A stretch of 64,000 bases of DNA from Bacteroides oleiciplenus YIT 12058 (GCF_000315485.1 NZ_JH992941.1:744001-808000), one strand, 5' to 3'. Counted from the stretch's first letter, positions 1-10,455 are shown. The notes: generated from the sequence alone by a model not told the origin. A program made the numbers and translations.

Positions 1-60
1 CCGAACGGACTCTGGATAAAGGCCTTAGACGAACTCCCCTTGTACGAAATGGGCGAATGA
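1..60 (+). CDS. 3' end of an upstream gene (partial)
   Basis: The first 60 bases form an open frame that ends in TGA at 58-60 and encodes the last 19 residues of a protein (ending LPLYEMGE). The gene starts outside the window and the fragment is too short to assign a family. It reads in the same direction as the SusC gene 42 bases further on, so it may belong to the same PUL operon. The frame choice is inferred from the absence of stops and the position before the SusC leader. Confidence 0.4.
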   Translation, partial: PNGLWIKALDELPLYEMGE

Positions 61-72
61 CCAACTTCCTTA

Positions 73-101
73 AAGTATAGATAAACAATTAAGTATAGAT
101 A
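73..101 (+). repeat. Direct repeat just before the SusC start
   Basis: The 11-mer AAGTATAGATA occurs at 73-83 and again at 91-101, 18 bases apart, directly before the ATG at 103. It lies in the leader of the SusC gene, so it could be a binding site or simply an AT-rich leader duplication. No TAnnTTTG promoter element is visible between 61 and 102. Confidence 0.4.
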
Positions 102-102
102 T

Positions 103-3100
103 ATGAAAAAAAGATATTATATAGCAGCCATGTTTGCCCTTGGTTTGGTAGCACAACCTGCCACTCTACGCGCCAGCGCTGCTGACGAAGCCAACGGTAT
201 TGAAACCGTACAGCAACAAAAACAACGCATCAGCGGTTTGCTGACCGATTCCAATGGTGACCCCATCATCGGTGCCACCGTCAGGGTGCAAGGTACCACC
301 AACCGCGGTGTCATCAGTGACGTCGAGGGACGATACTCTATCGAAGCAGCTCCCGGCGAAGTGCTGGAATTCAGCTATATCGGATTCGTCAGTGTAGATC
401 ACAGAGTGAAAGCCGACGAAACCACTTTTAACCTCCGAATGGAGATGGATGCCATCGCCACGGAGGAAGTAGTGGTTGTGGGTTATGGTAAGCAGAAGAA
501 AGAGAGCGTAGTAAGCTCCATGTCAACCGTAGGACCGGCTCAATTGAGTGTTAAGAGCGCCAACCTTACCAACAACATCGCCGGTAAGCTGTCCGGTCTG
601 ATTGCCGTACAGCGCTCGGGTGAACCGGGTTGGGACGATGCGCAGTTCTTTATCCGCGGTATCAGCTCGTATGCCGGTGGAACAGACCCACTGGTACTGG
701 TAGACGGTGTGCCCCGTAAAATGAATGATATTGACGTAGATGAAATCGAGACATTCTCTATTCTGAAGGATGCCGCCGCGACAGCCGTATATGGTGCCGA
801 AGGTGCTAACGGCGTAGTATTGATTACTTCCAAACGTGGTAAATCACAGAAGACTGTTGTCAGCATGTCAGCCGAATACGGCTACTCCACGCCGCTCCGT
901 CTGCCCAACCTCATGAGTTCTTACGACTATTTGAGCTTATACAACGAAGCAGACTGGAACAGCAACGGCAACCCGCGCGCCAATTACACAGCACCGGTGA
1001 GCGATGCTGACCTGGAAAAATACCGCAGCGGCGTAGACCCCGACCTTTACCCGGATGCAGACTGGATGAGCATGTTACGCGACCACACCAGCAGCCAACG
1101 CTATACCATCAACTTCCGTGGTGGTGGCGACCGCGTACGCTTCTTCGTATCGGGTGCTTACTTTACGCAAGACGGTGTGTACAAAGAAAAGAAGAACGCC
1201 GACTACGATTCAAACATCAGCTTCGACCGTTACAACCTGCGTTCCAACATTGACTTCGAACTGAGCAAGACCACCCGTATGTCTGTGGACATGTCCGGAC
1301 AGTACATCAACCGTGTGGCTCCCTCCAAAACGGCCGGTGACATCTTCGGTGGTATGACATTGCAACCTGTGCATCTCTATCCGCAGATTTATTCTGACGG
1401 GTCAGCAGCACAGCACCCCAACTATGACAATTCGGGTCTTCGTCAGAACCCTTACAACTTCCTCTACTTCAGTGGTTACAGCAAGAGTTGGGATGCCACA
1501 TTCCAAAGCAAGGTATTGTTGGAACAAGATCTGGACTTCATTACGAAGGGACTTTCTGTAAGAGGTAGTGTCAGTTTTGACGCCAACTCCAACCAGTATG
1601 TCAACCGCACCATGTCGCCTGCGACCTTTACAGCTACCGGACGCGACGCCGATGGTAACCTGATATTCAAAGCTCTGGAATCCGGATCGGCACTGAGCAA
1701 CCCCTCAAGTGGTTCATCCGGCGGTAACAAGAAGATCTACATTGAGGCATCCTTCAACTACAAGCGTAATTTTAGCGACAAACACGATGTTACGGGTTTG
1801 CTGCTGTACAACCAGAAGGAAACCCAGAAGCAGAACGTCGGTGGTCTCAACCTGCTTCCTTATCGCAAGCAGAGCATCGTAGGTCGTGGTTCTTACACTT
1901 ACGACAATCGCTACACCATCGAAGGTAGTTTCGGTATGACAGGTAGTGAGAACTTCGCCCCGGGTCACCGTTGGGGTATTTTCCCCGCCGTGGGTGGAGC
2001 CTGGTACGTGAGTCACGAGAAGTTCTTCGAACCTATACAAAAAGTAATCAGTACCTTGAAACTGCGTGCATCCTACGGACGTACCGGTAACGACCAGTTG
2101 GGAGAAACCCGTTTCCCCTATCAGGAAGCGATGAACACCGATGCCGGTGGCCTCAACCTGGGTATATCAGGCATATCAAACGGTAATGCACAGAACTGGT
2201 TCGGCGGATTGAGCGAAAACCGCGCCTACTACGCCAACCTACGCTGGGAGATTGAGGACAAAACCAACTTCGGTTTCGATCTCGGTCTGCTGAACGGACA
2301 ACTTGACCTCTCCATGGACTACTTCTCCAACCGTCGTAAGGACATCCTGATTACCCGTAACACGGTTCCCTCAATGAGCGGTCTGCAATCCAACCCTACC
2401 CAGAACTACGGTATCGTAAGTAACAAGGGTATTGACGGAAGCTTGACCTTCAAGCAACACGTAGGTAATCTGAACCTGACGTTCCGCGCCAACTACACGT
2501 ATGCAAAGAACAAGATTGTGGAAACGGATGAAATCAGACATAAATACAGCTACCAGGATCTCACGGGCATGTCATTGTGGACTCCTTTCCTCTACATCGC
2601 CGACGGACTCTATACACCCGATGACTTCAACATCACTGTAGACCCTGTGAGCGGTGCCGAAAACTACCAACTGAAATCCGGTGTAGCCGATCCGGGAGCA
2701 GCAGTAGCACCTGGTGACATCAAGTACCGCGACTTGAACAATGACGGTGTCATCAATGACGATGACAAGACTTACCGCAACGGTCACTTGGACAAGACCC
2801 CGCGTAGCGTGTATGGTCTTTCGCTGAACGCCGAATGGAAAGGATTCTTTGCCGGCATCTTCTTCCAGGGTGTGACGGGCTGTTCCATCAACCTGATGAG
2901 CAAGGCATCCAACTTCATGCCGTTCAACCAAGGTAAGGACGCTTCTTCTGCACGTATGGAGGCTATGAGCCGCTGGAAAGCATCCGACCCTTACAACGAC
3001 AACGTGCTCTACCCACGCTTGCGCAACAATACTTTTGCACACAATCTGCAACCGAGCAGTTGGTGGTATCGTGACGCAAGTTTCCTCCGCCTGAAGAACG

Positions 3101-3297
3101 TGGAATTCGGTTACCAGTTCAACAAGAAGCAACTGAAGTCATTGCGTCTCACCAACCTGCGCCTCTACGTACAAGGCACCAACCTGAAGACCTGGGACGA
3201 CGTGAAATATTGGGATCCGGAACTGGGTGATGCAAACTCAGGTGCCAAATATCCCATCTCCAGCACTTGGACCTTTGGAGCAGAAGTTACATTCTAA
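103..3297 (+). CDS. SusC-family TonB-dependent outer membrane receptor (PUL 1)
   Basis: This 1064-residue protein should import oligosaccharides across the outer membrane with the SusD lipoprotein encoded next. It has an N-terminal signal peptide (about 1-26), a carboxypeptidase-regulatory-like domain (about 41-112, with the GxPIIGATV and YIGF signatures), the VVVVGYG TonB-box-like segment at about 122-128, a plug domain (to about 250) and a long beta-barrel ending in an aromatic residue (VTF), as usual for outer membrane barrels. Its length is normal for the family. SusD starts 20 bases downstream, so the two are surely co-transcribed. The substrate cannot be read from the receptor; the linked lyase and uronate genes suggest a uronic-acid-containing glycan. 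Confidence 0.95.
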   Translation: MKKRYYIAAMFALGLVAQPATLRASAADEANGIETVQQQKQRISGLLTDSNGDPIIGATVRVQGTTNRGVISDVEGRYSIEAAPGEVLEFSYIGFVSVDHRVKADETTFNLRMEMDAIATEEVVVVGYGKQKKESVVSSMSTVGPAQLSVKSANLTNNIAGKLSGLIAVQRSGEPGWDDAQFFIRGISSYAGGTDPLVLVDGVPRKMNDIDVDEIETFSILKDAAATAVYGAEGANGVVLITSKRGKSQKTVVSMSAEYGYSTPLRLPNLMSSYDYLSLYNEADWNSNGNPRANYTAPVSDADLEKYRSGVDPDLYPDADWMSMLRDHTSSQRYTINFRGGGDRVRFFVSGAYFTQDGVYKEKKNADYDSNISFDRYNLRSNIDFELSKTTRMSVDMSGQYINRVAPSKTAGDIFGGMTLQPVHLYPQIYSDGSAAQHPNYDNSGLRQNPYNFLYFSGYSKSWDATFQSKVLLEQDLDFITKGLSVRGSVSFDANSNQYVNRTMSPATFTATGRDADGNLIFKALESGSALSNPSSGSSGGNKKIYIEASFNYKRNFSDKHDVTGLLLYNQKETQKQNVGGLNLLPYRKQSIVGRGSYTYDNRYTIEGSFGMTGSENFAPGHRWGIFPAVGGAWYVSHEKFFEPIQKVISTLKLRASYGRTGNDQLGETRFPYQEAMNTDAGGLNLGISGISNGNAQNWFGGLSENRAYYANLRWEIEDKTNFGFDLGLLNGQLDLSMDYFSNRRKDILITRNTVPSMSGLQSNPTQNYGIVSNKGIDGSLTFKQHVGNLNLTFRANYTYAKNKIVETDEIRHKYSYQDLTGMSLWTPFLYIADGLYTPDDFNITVDPVSGAENYQLKSGVADPGAAVAPGDIKYRDLNNDGVINDDDKTYRNGHLDKTPRSVYGLSLNAEWKGFFAGIFFQGVTGCSINLMSKASNFMPFNQGKDASSARMEAMSRWKASDPYNDNVLYPRLRNNTFAHNLQPSSWWYRDASFLRLKNVEFGYQFNKKQLKSLRLTNLRLYVQGTNLKTWDDVKYWDPELGDANSGAKYPISSTWTFGAEVTF

Positions 3298-3317
3298 ACA
3301 TCTAATTAATAAACGAT

Positions 3318-5294
3318 ATGAAACTGAAAAATTTACTATACGCAACCGTCGGCTCTGCCGTCCTTGCATTCAGCACAGCATCTTGTTCAGACTATCTTGA
3401 CATATCAGGCGAATTCAACGCCAGCCTGGGAGTCGATCAGGTTTGGGACAATGCAACCTATACGCGAAACTGGTACGGGGTTATCTACCGCAATCTGATG
3501 GAATATTCGGAAACCGGTTCGGAAGTCAGTGCTTTCAAAAACCCATGGTCAAACCTCTGCGGTGAAATTGCTTCGGAAAAGGCCAGTTCACGCGATGTCA
3601 TGATGGCGGGTTTCACAGCAGCCAGCGGAAGCTATCACCGCTGGGCCACCTTCTACAAGGACATACGCCAGGCTATGATCTTCATTGAACGCGCCCACGA
3701 CGGAGGCGTTGGCGATCCCACCAGCACCAACAAACTGACTGCCGAAGAAATAGCCCGCATGAAGGACGAATGCCGATTCATGATTGCCTATTATTACTTC
3801 TCTATGTTCGAGCTTTACGGCCCAGCCTGTATCGTGACGGAGATAGACGACGCTGCCGAACCGCATGTGACGAACTATGACCGTGCCACTGTAGACGAAA
3901 TGGTTAACCACATCGACGGCATATTGGCCCCCCTCTGCGACCCCGCACAGTCCAAGCTGCCCGAATCAGTCATCACATCATACGCAGACAATGCATACAA
4001 TTTCAATACCAATGAAGTGGTACGCCCCACTATCGTAGTGGCCAAGGCATTGCGCGCCAAATTGTGGATGTATGCTGCTTCCAAGTTGTTCAACGGCGGC
4101 GATGGTTCCGAATACTACCAGGGATTGCAAAAACTGCAAAACTCCAAAGGCGAATACATCTTCCCACAGAGTAAGGATCCGCAGAAATGGGTGACTGCCA
4201 GAGACCGTGTAAAGGACCTGATAGATTATGCCGAAGCGCAACACCACACTCTCTACCGCGTGATGGCAAACGGAGTGGAGCAACCTGACCGTTCGATATA
4301 CAACCTCTTCCAGGTGTACAATGAAGAAATCTTGTGGTGCAGTACCAACAACAGCTACTCCGACCAGTACAAGATGGAGAAACGTACCAACCCGCGTGAT
4401 GTAAACTCATGCTATGGTACCATCGGCCCGTCTCAAGACGCTGTAGACATGTTCTTCATGACCAATGGCCTCGACATCAATGATCCGAACAGCGGTTACG
4501 ACGAAACCGGATTCAGTGCTGTAGAAAACCGTTGCTATGACCCCGACTATAAAGATAAGAAGACGGATCAGAATATCTCCAATATGTACGCCAACCGTGA
4601 ACCGCGTTTCTACGCAAGCGTGGTATACCAGGGAAGAAGCTGGTTCAAGAAATGGATGAACGGTAACCCTAACTACACCGTAGACTTCTCGGCAGGTGGC
4701 GGAAACGACCTCTCCAACGGTGACAACGTGAAAGGCGGATATATGCTGGGCAAATTCAAGAACCGTACCGTGAACCATGCCAGCGGTGATACACAGAGTT
4801 GGAAACGTGTTTCCATCATCTACCGTTTGGCCGAGTTCTACCTGTTCTATGCCGAAGCACTCAATGAAATAGACCCGAGCAATGCGGACATCATCAAGTA
4901 TATCGACATAGTACGCGAACGTGCTGGTATCCCAGGCTACCAGACCATGAACGATAACGGCATAAAGACCGGTGTAATCGGCAATTATGACAAACAGTTC
5001 GATGCCATCCAGCACGAACGCTACGTAGAACTCTATTGTGAAGGACAACGCTACTTCGACGTTCGCCGCTGGATGGTCTGCGGTGACGAAGGCAGAATAG
5101 GTTGCGACCAGACACGCTTCTACGGAATGAATATGAAGGGGGCAAAAGATAAAGCTCCGGGCGAACCTACCTCCTACTATACGCGTACGAAGCTGGAAAA
5201 CCGCCAATGGACAGACAAGCTCTATCTCTATCCTATTCATCAGAATGTGATAGAACTGGCCGAAGGACGTATTCCGCAAAACTATGGTTGGTAA
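3318..5294 (+). CDS. SusD/RagB-family nutrient-binding lipoprotein (PUL 1)
   Basis: The 658-residue protein is the cell-surface glycan-binding partner of the preceding SusC. A lipoprotein signal peptide ends at the lipobox FSTASC, with Cys at about residue 23. The SusD fold is indicated by tetratricopeptide-like helices in the N-terminal half and the C-terminal segment with RLAEFYLFYAEALNE and RYVELYCEGQRYFDVRRW-type motifs, typical of RagB/SusD. It is somewhat longer than most SusD proteins. A strong hairpin terminator follows at 5357-5404 before the enzyme genes. Confidence 0.93.
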   Translation: MKLKNLLYATVGSAVLAFSTASCSDYLDISGEFNASLGVDQVWDNATYTRNWYGVIYRNLMEYSETGSEVSAFKNPWSNLCGEIASEKASSRDVMMAGFTAASGSYHRWATFYKDIRQAMIFIERAHDGGVGDPTSTNKLTAEEIARMKDECRFMIAYYYFSMFELYGPACIVTEIDDAAEPHVTNYDRATVDEMVNHIDGILAPLCDPAQSKLPESVITSYADNAYNFNTNEVVRPTIVVAKALRAKLWMYAASKLFNGGDGSEYYQGLQKLQNSKGEYIFPQSKDPQKWVTARDRVKDLIDYAEAQHHTLYRVMANGVEQPDRSIYNLFQVYNEEILWCSTNNSYSDQYKMEKRTNPRDVNSCYGTIGPSQDAVDMFFMTNGLDINDPNSGYDETGFSAVENRCYDPDYKDKKTDQNISNMYANREPRFYASVVYQGRSWFKKWMNGNPNYTVDFSAGGGNDLSNGDNVKGGYMLGKFKNRTVNHASGDTQSWKRVSIIYRLAEFYLFYAEALNEIDPSNADIIKYIDIVRERAGIPGYQTMNDNGIKTGVIGNYDKQFDAIQHERYVELYCEGQRYFDVRRWMVCGDEGRIGCDQTRFYGMNMKGAKDKAPGEPTSYYTRTKLENRQWTDKLYLYPIHQNVIELAEGRIPQNYGW

Positions 5295-5356
5295 AGAAAA
5301 AACAACTTTTTTGATTCGTTTTCAAAGGATTAAGTAGAAAGATTGAATGAAGGTTT

Positions 5357-5404
5357 GGAGGCAGTAACTGGCATAACCGGCCTGGTTACTGCCTCCTTTC
5401 TTTC
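5357..5404 (+). terminator. Hairpin terminator or attenuator after susD
   Basis: A perfect 12-bp inverted repeat (5357-5368 with 5385-5396, arm GGAGGCAGTAAC) with a 16-nt loop is followed by a T-rich tract. It sits between the SusD gene and the GH2 gene on the same strand. It may end most transcripts after susC-susD, so that transporter genes are expressed more strongly than the enzymes downstream. Confidence 0.75.
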
Positions 5405-5433
5405 TCAGCTAACAAATCAATAATAAATATACC

Positions 5434-8097
5434 ATGCGTAAAAAGAAAATATTTCCAGCCCGGAAACTCCGGATACTGATACCCATAATTCTGTTCTTGT
5501 CCCAAACAGTTTGCGCACAGCACGAAAGTAAAACAATCAACGACGGTTGGAAATTCCATAAAGGTGAGTGTGAGGCCGCAGTTTCTACGGCTTATGACGA
5601 CAGTACGTGGAACAGCATACATCTCCCGCATACCTGGAATACGGATGCTTACGTAGAAAAAAAATATTATCAGGGAACAGGCTGGTATCGCCGCATGCTG
5701 ACGTTGCCGCAAAGCTGGAAAGGAAAACAGATATTCCTGAAACTGGATGCTGCCAGCAAAGCAGCCACCATTCACATCAACGGAAAGAATGTAGGTGAAC
5801 ATGCCGGAGGATATACCGCCAGCACATTCGACATCACCCCATTCTGTACATTCGGCACCCCCAACTCTCTAGCCATCCGCGTAGACAATGCCCGTCAGGA
5901 TATTCCCCCTATCTCCGGCGACTTCACGTTCTTCGGCGGTATCTACCGGGATGTATGGCTGACGGCTGTTCCCAAGCAACACTTTCACCTGACCAACCAC
6001 GGTTCGGACGGCATTTTCATCAGTACTCCCCAAGTATCCCAGGAAAAAGGAACGATACTTATCCGTGGAGAAGTTAAGAATGATGCCAATCAGAAAGCAT
6101 CGCTTGAACTGGAACACACCGTGTACAACCCGGACGGGAGCATCGCCCACACCAAGAAACAGTCTATCCAAATAAAAGCCGGAGAACTCTACTCTTTCCG
6201 CACCGAAACAGCCCCCATCCCATCCCCCAAATTATGGACGCCGGAAACACCTCACCTCTACAGAGTGGAAAGCATTCTGCGCGATAAGAAAACAAAGACC
6301 ATCCTCGACCACAGCAACCATCATACCGGTTTCCGCTGGTTCAACTTCGACGGGGAGCAAGGTTTCTGCCTCAACGGAAAACCTTATAAGCTGCGTGGTA
6401 TCTGCCGCCACCAAGACCAAAAACCCATCGGGGTTGCACTGACAGACGAAATGCACCGTCGTGACATGAAACTGATGAAAGAAATGGGTGCCAACTTCAT
6501 CCGCATCTCCCACTACCCGCAAGACGACGCTTTGCTGGAAATGTGCGACAAACTCGGCATGCTGGCATGGGAAGAGATCCCCATCATCGATATCGTGCCC
6601 GATACTCCCGGATATGCAGAGAACTGTGAACGCAACTTGCGGGAAATGATACGTCAGCACTATAATCATCCTTCCATCATCACCTGGGGATATATGAACG
6701 AGATATTGCTCGTCACCCAACGTCGCTACAAAAAGGAGGAAGAACTGAAACCTGTGCTGGAACGGACACTGGCACTTGCCAAGCGCCTGGAAGATGTCCT
6801 GAAAGAAGAAGATACCACCCGCGTCAGCACGATGGCATTTCATGGCAGCAACAGTTACAATGAAGTGGGATTAGGCAGCATCACCGATATTGTCGGCTGG
6901 AATCTTTACCAAGGCTGGTATGGCGGTGATCTCACAGGCTTCGAACGCTTCCTGACAGAACAACACCAAAAGTATCCTTCGCACCCGATGATTGTCAGCG
7001 AATACGGTGCAGGTTCCGACAGGCGTTTGCATTCGCTGCAACCACATGCTTTTGATTTCAGTATCGAGTATCAGCAAAAGTATCTGGAACACTACCTGCC
7101 TGTGCTGGAAGAGACACCTTACATCTGCGGCGGAACCCACTGGAATTTCATTGATTTCTCCTCCGCACTACGTGATGAATCTATGCCGCGCATCAATAAC
7201 AAAGGGCTGGTATACGCTGACCGCACACCCAAAGACGTGTACTACTATTACAAAGCTGCCTGGCGCCACGACATTCCCGTGTTGCACATAGCCAGCCGCG
7301 ACTGGACTCACCGTGCCGGAGTACAAGGAGAAGCCCCGGTAATGTTACCGGTCAAAGTATATACCAACCTCCCGGAGGTAGAACTCTTCATCGACGGAAA
7401 ATCTTTGGGTAAACAGAAAGCCACGAATTATACAGCCACCTTCGAGGTACCGTTCAGCCGGAAAGAACACTTCGTTTCCGCCAAAGCCGAAAACAAAGAA
7501 GCAACTACGGGTATCCGCATCATAGAAGACGGCATCCGCCTGAACTTCACCCCTACCCCTATGATGCTGAATGAAACAAACTTGCGGGGACTGGAACTCG
7601 CCGTCAACGTAGGCAGCCATTGTTTCTATACTTCCGATGAAAGCCAGCTCACTTGGCTACCCGACCAATCCTACACCGAAGGTAGCTGGGGATACATCGG
7701 CGGAGAGAGTAAAAGCAGCCAGGGACAGATTCAGAATACCAATGACGGACCTCTGTTCCAGACCCTTCGCAGTGGTATTGAAGGCTATCGCTTTGATGTA
7801 CCCAACGGCGACTATGAGATAGAATTTCTTTTTACAGACATCTTCCGTGAAAATGCGGCGGCAGTCTATCTGCTGGACCGGAATTCCGGTGCGGAAAGCC
7901 GTGAAAACCGTTTCAGCATAATCATCAATGATGTGGTTGTTGAAGAAGACTTTTCTCCTTGCCGCGAAAGTGATTACTTCCAAGCTTTACGGAAAAGATA
8001 CAATATTACAAACTTTCGGAATAAAATCGAAATACACTTCCCTGTTCGGAATGGAAAAAGCCTTCTGAATGGTATTAAACTCAGGAAACTTTATTAA
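5434..8097 (+). CDS. Glycoside hydrolase family 2 enzyme (beta-glucuronidase or beta-galactosidase type)
   Basis: This 887-residue secreted enzyme has a signal peptide (about 1-29), then the GH2 sugar-binding, immunoglobulin-like and TIM-barrel domains. The acid/base is Glu423 in the WGYMNE motif and the nucleophile is Glu523 in VSEYG. An Asn-x-Lys motif (Asn588-Asn589-Lys590) lies where beta-glucuronidases use it to bind the substrate carboxylate, but related motifs also occur in other GH2 proteins, so it is suggestive only. The C-terminal part (about 700-887) looks like a malectin-type carbohydrate-binding domain. The neighbouring lyase/GH88 and mannonate genes favour activity on a glucuronide; beta-galactosidase is the main alternative. 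Confidence 0.88.
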   Translation: MRKKKIFPARKLRILIPIILFLSQTVCAQHESKTINDGWKFHKGECEAAVSTAYDDSTWNSIHLPHTWNTDAYVEKKYYQGTGWYRRMLTLPQSWKGKQIFLKLDAASKAATIHINGKNVGEHAGGYTASTFDITPFCTFGTPNSLAIRVDNARQDIPPISGDFTFFGGIYRDVWLTAVPKQHFHLTNHGSDGIFISTPQVSQEKGTILIRGEVKNDANQKASLELEHTVYNPDGSIAHTKKQSIQIKAGELYSFRTETAPIPSPKLWTPETPHLYRVESILRDKKTKTILDHSNHHTGFRWFNFDGEQGFCLNGKPYKLRGICRHQDQKPIGVALTDEMHRRDMKLMKEMGANFIRISHYPQDDALLEMCDKLGMLAWEEIPIIDIVPDTPGYAENCERNLREMIRQHYNHPSIITWGYMNEILLVTQRRYKKEEELKPVLERTLALAKRLEDVLKEEDTTRVSTMAFHGSNSYNEVGLGSITDIVGWNLYQGWYGGDLTGFERFLTEQHQKYPSHPMIVSEYGAGSDRRLHSLQPHAFDFSIEYQQKYLEHYLPVLEETPYICGGTHWNFIDFSSALRDESMPRINNKGLVYADRTPKDVYYYYKAAWRHDIPVLHIASRDWTHRAGVQGEAPVMLPVKVYTNLPEVELFIDGKSLGKQKATNYTATFEVPFSRKEHFVSAKAENKEATTGIRIIEDGIRLNFTPTPMMLNETNLRGLELAVNVGSHCFYTSDESQLTWLPDQSYTEGSWGYIGGESKSSQGQIQNTNDGPLFQTLRSGIEGYRFDVPNGDYEIEFLFTDIFRENAAAVYLLDRNSGAESRENRFSIIINDVVVEEDFSPCRESDYFQALRKRYNITNFRNKIEIHFPVRNGKSLLNGIKLRKLY

Positions 8098-8115
8098 CTT
8101 CAAAATAAAAACGCC

Positions 8116-10449
8116 ATGAGAGCTAAAATTTGCTTAGTCATCACCAGTTTGTTGCTCGTAGCAAGTAGTATGAATGCGCAGTCCATCTGGGACAGGGCAC
8201 ATCTGGAAAAAGTAAAACAATCATTACACCATCCTTACTTTTCGGCTGCTTATCAGGAGCTGATAGCGGATGCCGACAAGACGCTGGACGTGCAACCTTT
8301 GTCGGTCATGATGAAGGAAAAGACACCCGGCAGCGGAGACAAACACGACTACATGAGTCAGGCACGCTATTACTGGCCCGATCCCACCCAACCGGACGGT
8401 CTGCCCTATATCAGCCGTGATGGTGAGTCGAACCCGGAACTGAACAAACTGGACCGTAACCGTCTCGGAGCAACCGCCCAACGCGTCACCACCCTCGCCC
8501 TTGCCTGGTATTTCAGCGGTGACGAGAAATATGCCCAAAAGGCTACGGAACTTATCCGCGTGTGGTTCTTTAATAAGGATACGCGCATGAACCCCAATCT
8601 GGAATATGCCCAGATGATTCCGGGACACAACAATAATAAAGGACGTTGCTACGGTGTCATCGACACCTATTCTTTCGTCGAGATGCTGGATGCCGTACAG
8701 TTGCTGGAGGGTTCAAAAGCCTTCACACCGAAGGATGCCAAACAACTGAAAGCATGGTTCGGCAAACTCCTGACCTGGATACTGAACAGTCCGCAGGGAC
8801 AGGAAGAGGCCAGACAAGCCAATAACCACAGTACGGCACACGATGCACAAGTTATTGCTTTTGCCCTGTATGCAGGAAACATGAAAGTAGCGCAGGAAGT
8901 CATCAACGCCATTCCCCAGAAGCGTATCTTCACCCAGATAGAACCCGACGGAAAACAACCGCACGAACTGCGCCGCACCCTCGCCTTTGGCTACTCACAG
9001 TTCAATCTGTCTCATCTCATCGACATCTTTGTAATGGGGCGGAAAATTGGAATCTCCATTGATAATGCCACCTCGGCAGACGGGCGCAACTTCTACAAAG
9101 CCATGGACTTCCTGGTTCCCTACGTTGGAAAAGAAGTGGAAGACTGGCCCTACCAGCAAATCAGCGAATGGGACTATAAGCAACAAGAGTTCTGCAAAGA
9201 TTTGTATCGCACCAGTTTGTTGAATCCGGCGCGGAAAGATTATCTGAAAATAGCCAAAGCCCACCGTGTCATCGATTGGAAAGACCGCTTCAACCTGCTA
9301 TGGGTAGAGGCTGACGACGTAGACAATGCCTATGCTTTCGCTTGCGGACAGCTCCGGTTCGCCCTGGCGTGTGCAGGTAAGGCCAGAAAAGAAGCAGATA
9401 ACCAATGTAAGCATCGGGTCGTTCCTCGCAGTATCAACAAAGACGGTTCGCTGAAGATGGTACATCCCCACGACTGGTGCTCAGGCTTCTTCCCCGGTTC
9501 ATTATGGCAGATGTATGCCTACACGAATGATGACTTCTGGCGTCAGCAAGCCATCAGCAACACCTGGATGATAGAAGAAGCCAAATGGCATAAAGGTACC
9601 CACGACCTCGGCTTTATGATGAACAACAGCTTTGGCAAAGCCTATCAGTTGACCGGCGAACGCTCTTACAAAGATGTAGTGCTGCAAAGTGCCAAAACGC
9701 TAATAACCCGCTACAGCGACAAAGTAAAGAGCATCCGTTCGTGGGACCACAACCGTGATAAGTGGAAGTTTCCCGTTATCATCGACAACCTGATGAACCT
9801 GGAAATGCTGTTCTGGGCCACACAGGAAACCGGCGATTCCATCTACTGGAAAGTTGCCGTCAACCATGCCAACACAACGATGAAGAACCACTTTCGTCCG
9901 GACTACTCCTCTTACCACGTCGTGGACTATGACCCTGAAACAGGCGAAGTACGCGCCAAGCAAACTGCACAGGGATATGCCGACGATTCCTTTTGGAGCC
10001 GTGGTCAGTCATGGGGATTGTACGGATATACCGTATGCTACCGCTTCACCAAAGACCCCGCCTACCTGCAACAGGCACGCCACATCGCAGACTTCTTCCT
10101 CGGCCTGCCCAACCTGCCCGAAGACTTAATCCCCTACTGGGACATGAAAGCCCCCGGCATTCCCGACGTTCCCCGCGACGCCTCGGCTGCCGCCATCATG
10201 GCTTCGGCTCTGTATGAGCTTCGCAACTACGTTCCGGCAGAGGATGGCAAGCACTACCAGGACATTGCCGACAAGATGGTGGACAGCCTCAACAAACATT
10301 ATCGCACCGAGCCGGAAACCAACTACGGCTTCCTGTTACTCCACTCCACCGGGCACCATCCGGGAGGCGACGAAATTGATGTCCCACTGAACTATGCCGA
10401 CTATTATTATCTGGAAGCACTGGCAAGAAAAGAGGCTCTTAAGCAATAA
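8116..10449 (+). CDS. Fusion of PL38-like lyase domain and GH88 unsaturated glucuronyl hydrolase
   Basis: A signal peptide (about 1-22, ending NAQ) is followed by two catalytic modules. Residues about 25-400 resemble the alginate-lyase superfamily (PL38-like): an NNHS motif (Asn236-Asn237-His238) and Tyr293 in FGYSQFNL match the expected catalytic region. Residues about 410-777 are GH88-like: Asp497 in HDLGF and Asp557 in IIDNLMNL match the two catalytic Asp residues known from Bacillus unsaturated glucuronyl hydrolase, and the RGQSWGLYG motif is present. One protein could therefore cut a uronate polymer by elimination and then remove the unsaturated uronate it creates. It starts 18 bases after the GH2 gene. 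Family calls are from motifs; PL38 is less certain than GH88. Confidence 0.82.
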   Translation: MRAKICLVITSLLLVASSMNAQSIWDRAHLEKVKQSLHHPYFSAAYQELIADADKTLDVQPLSVMMKEKTPGSGDKHDYMSQARYYWPDPTQPDGLPYISRDGESNPELNKLDRNRLGATAQRVTTLALAWYFSGDEKYAQKATELIRVWFFNKDTRMNPNLEYAQMIPGHNNNKGRCYGVIDTYSFVEMLDAVQLLEGSKAFTPKDAKQLKAWFGKLLTWILNSPQGQEEARQANNHSTAHDAQVIAFALYAGNMKVAQEVINAIPQKRIFTQIEPDGKQPHELRRTLAFGYSQFNLSHLIDIFVMGRKIGISIDNATSADGRNFYKAMDFLVPYVGKEVEDWPYQQISEWDYKQQEFCKDLYRTSLLNPARKDYLKIAKAHRVIDWKDRFNLLWVEADDVDNAYAFACGQLRFALACAGKARKEADNQCKHRVVPRSINKDGSLKMVHPHDWCSGFFPGSLWQMYAYTNDDFWRQQAISNTWMIEEAKWHKGTHDLGFMMNNSFGKAYQLTGERSYKDVVLQSAKTLITRYSDKVKSIRSWDHNRDKWKFPVIIDNLMNLEMLFWATQETGDSIYWKVAVNHANTTMKNHFRPDYSSYHVVDYDPETGEVRAKQTAQGYADDSFWSRGQSWGLYGYTVCYRFTKDPAYLQQARHIADFFLGLPNLPEDLIPYWDMKAPGIPDVPRDASAAAIMASALYELRNYVPAEDGKHYQDIADKMVDSLNKHYRTEPETNYGFLLLHSTGHHPGGDEIDVPLNYADYYYLEALARKEALKQ

Positions 10450-10455
10450 TTAATA

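Noticed and set aside
4407..5279. Minus-strand open frame of 290 codons opposite susD
   Set aside because: The plus strand carries a clear SusD with lipobox and C-terminal motifs, and the antisense translation shows nothing recognisable.
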